Source: Eublepharis macularius (lineage: Eukaryota > Chordata > Lepidosauria > Squamata > Eublepharidae). From it: a DNA stretch of 64,000 bases. Below are positions 56,851 through 64,000 of the stretch, one piece after another; within the stretch, counting starts at the first letter, position 1, and the number at the start of each line of letters is the position of its first letter. The notes beneath the pieces were generated by a model. It was not told the DNA's origin. It saw only the letters and a program-made list of their open reading frames with translations, and did not search any database. The position numbers were made by a program, and so were the translations under genes. Location of the stretch: contig NC_072801.1 of the NCBI RefSeq assembly GCF_028583425.1, positions 9,816,001 through 9,880,000 of the forward strand, given 5' to 3'.

Positions 56851-56970
56851 GGGCTGTATCCACACTGCTTACCGGCCACAGAACATCGCACCAAGGTCCC
56901 GGAATGACAGGGTCTTCCTGGTGCGATTTTGTGCAAGAACTGTGGCTGGTAAGCAGTGTGAAAATGGCCC
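56851..56970. mobile_element. MITE family B, internally deleted
   Basis: The left end GGGCTGTATCCACACTGC with TTACCGGCC is mirrored by GGCTGGTAAGCAGTGTG and AAAATGGCCC. Only one internal arm (CCCGGAATGACAGGGTC) remains. Confidence 0.85.
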
Positions 56971-57357
56971 AGGCGTGTGGATTCACCCAACACTGCGGGT
57001 TCATTTTTTGCCGGCATCCCTGTGTCTGCCATATCACCATTCCCAGGGACCGCTGCCCAGGAAAATGGGACCATCCTCTCCACACACACCCCCACTCACC
57101 CATCTGTCATGCTCCCCCGCCCTTCAGGGGTCTCCAGTAGGTAGGCATGGTTCCTCTTTCCATGGGATAGTCTCCCAACCTTGTGAAGTCAGTTGGGCCG
57201 AGAGGCAGCAACTGGCCCAAGGTTACCCTGCAGGCTGGGTGGGGATCTCTTTTGTGATCTTTGACATTCTTACTATGGCACATTATCAGCCGGTAGCTGA
57301 ACGCAGTTGTCTCACCAAGCGGTGATGCGGCTAGAACGCAACATTGCCTTGAGGAGG

Positions 57358-57595
57358 GGAGTAACAACAATATTTGGTTTATATACTGCCCTTCAGGACA
57401 ACTTAATGGCCTCTCAGAGAGGTTTACAAAGTGTGTTATTATTATCCTCCCAACAATCACCCTATGAGGCAGGTGGGGCTGAGAGAGCTCTGAAAGAGCT
57501 GCGACTGGCCCATGGTCATCCAGCTGGCTACAAGTGGAGGAGTGGGGAATCAAACCCGGCTCTCCAGATTAGAGTCCTGCCACTCAAACTGTGGA
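57358..57595 (-). mobile_element. tRNA-type SINE
   Basis: ATATACTGCCCTTCAGGACA, AGGTTTACAAAGTGTG, CACCCTATGAGGCAGG, GGGGAATCAAACCCGGC and AGATTAGAGTCCTGCCACTC give a reversed SINE of the 48828 subfamily. Confidence 0.9.
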
Positions 57596-57879
57596 GAATC
57601 CCAAGACCAGGCTTGCTCCTGCACTCCCTGAGAGCACAGTGGTAGAGGCCTGTTTTTGGAGCCGGACTCTGTCTGCACTCACTTGGTTTTCTGGCACCCT
57701 CCATATTGTAAATGGTTGGCACGGTCTGCACCGTCTCCTGGGCCTTACGCCTGCTTAGGACTCCCTTTCTAGGCTCTGCCTTGGGCTCCTTAGTGCCTTG
57801 GCAAAGAGGCTCTGCCTCTCAGGCAGAGTCCCTTCCCTCTGCCCCAGCCCCACCGATCCATGAACACATTTTCCTTGGG

Positions 57880-58038
57880 CAGCAGCAGCATGAGGCCCTG
57901 CTGCAAATGGCACAATCCGCTGTGATTCTGGCCCTGATGGTTTCCATGCTGCTCTCGCAATACAAGAAAAAGAAACTACCCAACGTCAGAAAAGTGGAAG
58001 GAGAGGCAGCAGAAGGGTTCTGGCAGAGACTTTGCTAG
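57880..58038 (+). other. Unidentified open frame with a membrane-like segment
   Basis: In the frame open from 57712, the last third reads QQQHEALLQMAQSAVILAL then MVSMLLSQYKKKKLPN and ends FWQRLC before a TAG at 58036-58038. This looks like one transmembrane helix followed by a positive stop-transfer stretch. A CAG preceded by CACATTTTCCTTGGG could be a weak acceptor near 57882. No family was recognised. It could be a nested exon, a transposon relic or chance. Confidence 0.25.
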
Positions 58039-58685
58039 GTGGCTTAAAAATCGCATGGAATATTTTGTTCCTGTTGCACCTTTCCCATGTGCAGGAGGTG
58101 AGAGCTCCTAGACTGAGGCTCTTTTGTACAACCCGCCAGCCCCCCCCACCCCAAAGGCCATGATTTGCTGTCCTGAAAGGTGAGAAATTAAGACTGCTTT
58201 CGGAATTGCACCCTGCACCCTGCTGCGTCCTTCATCCATTCCAAATGCCGTGTTCCTTCTGAGAATCTCTGCTGTGAGAGCACTCCAAACCTTTCCTAGC
58301 AACCTCCCGCCCTTTCCCACCACCAGTTCCCCTCAAATCCCTTCTCCTCCGCCTGGAACGGCAGCCAAGTCTTTGTACAGATTGCTCCCTCCAAAGCCGC
58401 CCGACCCTCTGATACGTTCAGCCATAAATATCCCCTGATCAAAAGTTGGGGGCCCGGTATGGAGATGCCAGAAAGTAATCCCAAGTAAGAGGGACGGTTT
58501 TGTTTGGGGGCTGCAACATCCTCTGGAGAGGACAGGAGGGGGGATTATGGGATAACCTTTTCTAAGAGCTCAGTGAAGGCAAGGAGTCCAATAAATCCTC
58601 ACCGTGAGTTTCCCAGTCTGCGAAGAACCAGGGCGACAGGTGCAGGGCAACAGGCTCCCAGGGTTTTTTCCCCAGGGGGCCTTAG

Positions 58686-58903
58686 TAAGGTTGCCAACCT
58701 CCAGGATGGTCCTGAAGATTTCCTGGAGTTACAACTGAACTCCAGACAACAGTAATCAGTTCCCTTGGCAAACACGGCTGCTTGGCAGGGCACAGTCTAT
58801 GGCAATGCACCCCACTGAGGTCCCTCCCCTCTCTGCACTCCATTTTTTCCAGGATCCACCCCCAAATCTTCAGGAATTTCACAAGCAGGAGTTGGCAGCC
58901 CTA
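58686..58903 (+). repeat. Family E repeat, full copy
   Basis: TAAGGTTGCCAACCTCCAGG to GCAGGAGTTGGCAGCCCTA, with TTACAACTGAACTCCAG in the middle. Confidence 0.9.
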
Positions 58904-59105
58904 GGCCTTGAGCTGCAGAAATGGTTGGTTCAGCTCCAGAGATGGGCCTGAAGAGCTGGGAGTTGGAAGCTCTAGTGGAGAAGACTTTGCCAACGGAAGA
59001 GGAGCCGTGCGAATCCTCTTCCCGCACCTGATAATGGAAGGAGCTGGTGCATGACTGACACATTCCTCCAAACTCTGTGCCCGCCTGTTGGTTGACGTTT
59101 CAGAC

Positions 59106-59324
59106 TAGGGTTGCCAGCTCCACGTTGGGAAATTCTTGGAGATTTCGGGGGATGGAGCCTGGAGAGGGTGGGGTTTGGGGAGGGGAGGGGCCTCAGTGGG
59201 GTTAATGCCATAGAGTTCACCCTTCATAGCAGCCATTTTCTCCAGGGGAACTGATCTCTGTGGCCTGGAGATGAGTTGAAATTCCGGGAGATCTCCAGAC
59301 ACCACCTGGAGGCTGGCAACCCTA
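59106..59324 (-). repeat. Family E repeat, full copy, reverse
   Basis: TAGGGTTGCCAGCTCC to GGAGGCTGGCAACCCTA, with GCAGCCATTTTCTCCAGGGG inside. It gives the clearest view of the inverted ends. It lies in inverted orientation to 58686, about 200 bases away. Confidence 0.92.
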
Positions 59325-60157
59325 TTTCAGACTAGGACCAGGGTTGCCTGGGCCATTCCGAAGAATGTGTTTCACTGGGTCGTGGTGAAGGAGGAGGACC
59401 CACGAATGCCACCTTGAGCTCCTTTTAGCAGGAGGACAGGATTGAACGGCAAAATTAATAATAATTCTGACAGAGCGTTGAAAAAGCTGCCTCATGGGGT
59501 ATTGGCTGCTGAGCTGCCTTCCTTAAAACCTCTCCCCTCAAAAACACAGCGGGGCTGTAGTCCTTCTCATTGCAGAAGGTAAGCTGGGAATCAAACCCCC
59601 TCGAGTTCTGTAGAATGGGCTTCTGAGTAAACATACTTAGGATCAGGCCGCAAGCGAGCCTTCGTTCCTGCCCAGCCAGGCGTCCCTATTAGAAGCAAAC
59701 GATTCCTGCGCCCTGCAGCCAAAAAGGAAGCTTCTGCCCACCCCCCAGTCATGTCCTGTCATTTCCCCCACTTGGACACCAGCCACGCACTCCTGCCCCC
59801 GTACAACCTTCCTGCAGTGCCGAAGTGATTGGGGTGGGGTGGGGTGGGCCAATTATGAGTGAGGAACAGGAAAGCTGAAAGCCGTTCCAGCTGTGACTCC
59901 TTCGACCCCCTTACTGGAGGCTGCACATCTGGTTCCAATCAATCCTGGGAAATTCTCCTCACCCCCTCCAAATGTGGACAAGTTTGATGTTTATGAACTT
60001 AAAAGGGGGTTTGCAGGCGGAGGGGGTGGGAGAACGGAGCTGCCTGTGACAGGGAAAAGAAAACCCCTTGAAGCCAGATAAGCCCACTTTGGGGAAAGCT
60101 CGTGGTAAACAAGCAAGAGGGAAGGGGGCCCAACCAGCAAGGAAGAGGGTTTTTTTT

Positions 60158-60299
<142 letters not shown>

Positions 60300-61350
60300 A
60301 GCTGTTCAGAATGGAAAGAAGTCTGTTCTGTTTTCCTTGTTGATCCCAAAGGACAGGAGATGCCATTTTACCTAACCAGCAGATAAAATTATACGTTGGC
60401 ATAACATGCAGGCTTTTGGATTTCACAGCAAACCTCATCAGGAAAAATCTGAGATGGTGTAGAATGATGCACATTTCTTTGTTTAACTGCAGACTTCATC
60501 AGGTGGATGGGAAAGGAAGCAGAATCCAACCAAGATTCTCCTCTTTTTCTCTTCTGCCCAATGGAAGACTTTTGGGAGAAATGTAATGGATCTTGGGATA
60601 TCGGAGTGTGCATCTCCTGTGATTTTTCTTATACCGCAGCCTTAATTCAGATCACGGTCATAGAGGGAGAATATGATTTCTTCCTCACATGATATTCCCA
60701 ACCTCATATCCCATCCTGGCATTTTCAGGAGCTGTTGTTTGCCCCATGGAAGAAAAATCCTATATGTTTTACCTTTCCCTGCCATGGGGCAAACTGTAGA
60801 TCCATGGGACCAATTGGAGGAGAGGGACATTCCATGGGAGAAGGGGTTAAAACCCTCCTTGCACTTTGAAAACTAGCGTATCTTGAAGAATGTCACGCTA
60901 GAACTCCTCTTCCTGACTTCTTATTTAGGTTTTCTTTATTGTTTGAAAGAGCAATAAGCTACACTATTTGATGCCCGCAGTCATAATGCAAATCAGGGTG
61001 TCTCATGTTTCCTTAAAAAAAAAAAACAGAGGCAGAGGTCCCACACGGTATGTTGTTCAACTCTTAAATGCATTTCCATTATTCATTGGGGGATACAGCC
61101 ATTTGTACTTTACAGTTTTAAAACTCCTGACCAATTGAGGGTTAGTTCACTGTTCGCCTCTTGATGATGCCTGCTAGATCTGTGACCCATTCACACACAC
61201 AAAGGATCAACTCCTTTGTATGTGTGAATGGGCCTTTAGCACCTTGGACAGAAGAGCTGTTTCACCGAATAGTAGCTGGTTCACACATCCAGCTGAGTCA
61301 TCAACTTAAGAGGAAACCAGGAACGTTGAAAACTGCTGTAAGCGATCTTT

Positions 61351-61510
61351 GGCCGTTTTCACACTGCTTACCAGCCATGGAACATCGCGCCAAGCTCCCG
61401 GAACGACAGCGTCTTCCTGGCACAACTTCGCACAAGAACGGCAGGAAGATGCTGTCATTCCGGGAGCTCAGCGTGATGTTCCGTCGCCGGTAAGCAGTGT
61501 GAAAATGGCC
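61351..61510. mobile_element. MITE family B, 114 bp before septin exon 4
   Basis: GGCCGTTTTCACACTGC with TTACCAGCC is mirrored by GCCGGTAAGCAGTGTG and AAAATGGCC. TTT at 61348-61350 and 61511-61513 is a 3-bp duplication. Arms AGCTCCCGGAACGACAGC and its inverse. Confidence 0.92.
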
Positions 61511-61624
61511 TTTGTTTCACTGGCTAGCCTTCCTACACACAATCAGTTCTTAGATCTACCCCTTCCCAAATCCTCAAACATTGGTATGGTTTCACACGGT
61601 CCTCTTCTCTTCCTCCACCCCTAG

Positions 61625-61753
61625 GGCAGAGTGGCCTGGGCAAGTCAACCATGGTGAACACACTCTTCAAATCCAAGGTGAGCCGCAAGTCGTCCTGCCC
61701 CGGTTACGAGGAGCGTATTCCGAAGACCGTGAAGCTGCTCTCCGTCACCCATG
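61625..61753 (+). CDS. SEPTIN12: Septin (SEPTIN12-like), coding exon 4, P-loop and switch I
   Basis: The acceptor is CCCCTAG and the donor ATGGTAAAA; phase 1 at both ends, 43 codons. The P-loop GQSGLGKS is formed as the exon 3 codon joins this exon (the first Gly codon is split). TMVNTLFKSKVSRKS follows. IPKTVKLLSVTH carries the switch I Thr of the KTV motif, which is needed for GTP hydrolysis in septins that hydrolyse, so this protein should not be a pure GTP-locked type. TMVNTLFKSKV matches SEPTIN12; SEPTIN9 has TLINTLFKSKI. The segment SRKS..P..EERIPKT is closer to SEPTIN9, which suggests an ancestral state lost in mammalian SEPTIN12. Confidence 0.97.
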
Positions 61754-62689
61754 GTAAAAGCACGAAAGAACCCCCTTGCACTTTGACCCTCTTGCGAGAA
61801 CACCTCCTCACCTTTCCTCCCATTCTTATCGACGCCAAGGCCAACATTACTCCCTTAGTATGACTGTTTGTGTACAGCTGCCTCCTCTTCCTCCCCTACT
61901 AGTGCGACGGCCTGCATTGGGTCCTGAACTTGGTTAGTCTCTGGGCTGCCCCTGACCAAGGGAATTGTTGGGAGTCTCAGAATGGAAACAAGCCAGCACC
62001 GCTCTCTAGAATTGCCCACATCCTCATTAAAGCTGCCGTGCCTGGAACTTGGTTTGAAGAACAAGGAGGAGGATGCCAATATGTCTGGAGAATGGGCTTC
62101 CATTGTCCTGCGTCACCCCTGCCTTGCTGTCTCACCTTTCACTCACAGGGCCTGGCAATCTGAGCTCTTGACAACAAAGGCTGTGTTGTTGTGAGTCTCC
62201 AGCTCAGATATTGCTATGGTTGCATTCCAAGGAAGCCGGAGCACCTTAGCAGCAGGTATTATTATTCTAGAAGGCAGAGGTAGTCTCCCAGCCAGGCCCC
62301 ATCTTTGGAGGTCCCTTAGGCCTCCTGGTTCCCACAGCATCCCAGGCCAGCCTGAACACACAAAGCTTCTCTAACCCAGCTCAGACTCCTGAGCCATCTT
62401 GTTCAGTATTGTCTACCCTGACGGGCAGCTGTTCTCCAGGATTTCAGACCAAGATCTACTTGCATCTATTTCCGACCGGATCCTTTAACTGGAGAGACCA
62501 AGGACTGAGCCTTGGGTCCTTCAGCGCCACAGCTGAACTGAGCTATGGCTTACCTCTGTCAGGTTCGCCTCTGTTGCTTCCTCTTAAATCTAAAAGTAAG
62601 CAAGCTTAAGTGGCGAGTAAGTTTGATTTAGGCTTGGGAAACTTCTTCAAGGCCTCATACTGACTGTGCACTCTCTTTTCCCCCAACAG
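61754..62689 (+). other. Septin intron 4 (936 bp)
   Basis: Phase 1, GT/AG, with a clear C/T-rich tract (CTCTTTTCCCCCAACAG) at the acceptor. No repeat family was recognised in it. Confidence 0.75.
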
Positions 62690-62771
62690 TCATTGAAGAG
62701 AAGGGTGTGAAGATGAAGCTGACAGTGACGGACACGCCAGGATTCGGGGATCAGATTAACAATCAAAACTG
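62690..62771 (+). CDS. SEPTIN12: Septin (SEPTIN12-like), coding exon 5, G3 motif; gene continues beyond the window
   Basis: The acceptor is CCCCAACAG and the donor CTGGTACGG; it starts in phase 1 and ends after two bases of a TG- codon (Cys or Trp; Cys fits septins). It encodes [19 protein letters not shown] then [12 protein letters not shown] is the G3 motif that binds magnesium and the gamma phosphate. [15 protein letters not shown] and GDQINN follow SEPTIN12 (SEPTIN9: DIEEKGVR, TVIDTPG, GDHINN). The G4 motif, septin unique element and C-terminus lie to the right of 64000. Confidence 0.97.
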
Positions 62772-62841
62772 GTACGGGAGAACTCAGTGACTAAGGTCTC
62801 AGCTACAGGTGGCAACTCCTTCCATGTACATTTTAAACAAT

Positions 62842-63021
62842 GGCCATTTTCACACTGCTTACCGGCCATGGAACATCACGCTGAGCTCCCAGAATGACAG
62901 CGTCTTCCTGGCGCGATTTTGTTTGAGAACCCGTTCTCGTGCGAAATCGCGCCAGGAAGACGCTGTCATTCCAGGAGCTCGGCACGATGTTCTGTAGCCG
63001 GTAAGCAGTGTGAAAACAGCC
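62842..63021. mobile_element. MITE family B, 70 bp after septin exon 5
   Basis: GGCCATTTTCACACTGC with TTACCGGCC is mirrored by GCCGGTAAGCAGTGTG and AAAACAGCC. AAT at 62839-62841 and 63022-63024 is an exact 3-bp duplication. Arms CGCGCCAGGAAGACGCTG and its inverse. Confidence 0.93.
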
Positions 63022-64000
63022 AATACTATTTCATTTTGCAACCACAGCTGTGGGGATTACTTTATCCTGGAGAAGAATTGCACAGGAAGAGGGGGAAATT
63101 TTCACTCTTTTCTCTCCTGCCATTTTCTTGTTTGAAAAAGCCACCCTGAATTACTTTTACTTCTGCAGGGGGGAAAGTACAGTATTTTTGTTAAGCAAAA
63201 AGACACCATTTTGGAAAGACTGTGAGGAAAACATGGCAAACCAAGGGTGGCATTCTAAGTCAAGGAGATGATAAACCTCTACAAAATGATATACCATCCA
63301 TTTTCCATAGTACAGTGACCTCTGAGCACAAAATAGGATCTTTTTTAAAAAATTAAATAAAGTTTTATTGAAGAACCATTAATTACAATACATAACCAAA
63401 TAAAAATACTATTTGAAATATATTATCTCAACTCCTTGTAGAGAGTCTACAATGCACATTCAACCTAACTTATAATTAATATTAGATATCGATAACACAG
63501 TGTTATTGCTGGTCCTGTATTTAAACTATGTTCTTTTTTCCCTTTACTTTACTTTACAACACAATTTTTTTTATTAAAATCTTTCTGATTAAAATAAAAT
63601 TTTAAAAGCCGGAAAGGTAGTTTTCTAAATATTCCATTGATTGTCTGTTAAACTAGTAGAGTTTCTTGGTATTTAACCTTTTACTTAAAAGTTTCCTTAG
63701 AAGTTTAAATGCTAACTAGGTAGGCTTCCCCCCTCCCCGAAATTCCCTGTTCCACTTGCAAGTACATACGTGGCTTGGCTTCTAATGTGGGTTGGAGAAG
63801 CAGCAGGAAGAGAATTCAGCACCCACAAAGCTGGTTGGCTTCCTCTTTTTCCAGAGCCAGGCCCCGCCCTGCACACACACACACACACACACACACACCA
63901 GTAAACAACAAAGGCAGAACTGTCAGGCTTGAAGGAAGCAAAAATGAATCATAATTCAACATAATTTCTAAATTGTTGGTGCCGTGCTGTGTCGAGGGAG
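63022..64000 (+). other. Start of septin intron 5
   Basis: 63340-63700 is AT-rich (TAAAGTTTTATTGAAGAACC and TTTATTAAAATCTTTCTG) and looks like the reversed 3' end of a LINE, possibly L1-like, without proof. A (CA)n run is at about 63869-63898. Nothing else was recognised. Confidence 0.5.

Overview
The window is a piece of a vertebrate nuclear genome, most likely a squamate reptile (a lizard; gekkotan-like repeats are an impression only). The reason is the mix of elements: CR1 and BovB LINEs, tRNA-type SINEs, a 5S-rRNA-derived SINE, Penelope-like ends, hAT and 3-bp-TSD MITEs, and short Helitrons, all packed into introns. There are no operons, ribosome binding sites or CRISPR arrays.

One host gene is supported, on the + strand and running off the right edge: a septin of the SEPT3/9/12 group, best called SEPTIN12. 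Five coding exons are visible at 5919-5973, 25153-26499, 55460-55642, 61625-61753 and 62690-62771. All splice junctions are GT/AG, and the first four introns are all phase 1. They give 598 complete codons, through the P-loop and the G3 (DTPG) motif. The GTPase part looks like SEPTIN12. The N-terminal half (exon 1 plus a 449-codon Ser/Pro-rich exon 2) matches the SEPTIN9 long-isoform layout, which the short mammalian SEPTIN12 lacks.

Layout: 1-5.9 kb is upstream repeats and a possible promoter. 5.97-25.15 kb is intron 1 (palindromic repeats, Helitron, CR1, BovB, a GC-rich 746-bp element, hAT MITEs). 26.5-55.5 kb is intron 2 (CR1, a 1.5-kb TGAC minisatellite, Helitron, 5S SINEs, deeply nested insertions). 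55.6-61.6 kb is intron 3 (MITEs, a GATA array, one unexplained TM-like ORF). 61.8-62.7 kb is intron 4. 62.8-64 kb is the start of intron 5.

The most interesting observations are: (1) the SEPTIN9-like N-terminus on a SEPTIN12-like core, built from frame-neutral exons with an internal start; (2) hammerhead-ribozyme-like cores in a Penelope-type repeat and in a second, very abundant palindromic repeat; (3) insertions with clear target duplications that allow the history of nesting to be read; and (4) a minisatellite grown from a SINE tail. All family names come from reading and memory; no database search was run.
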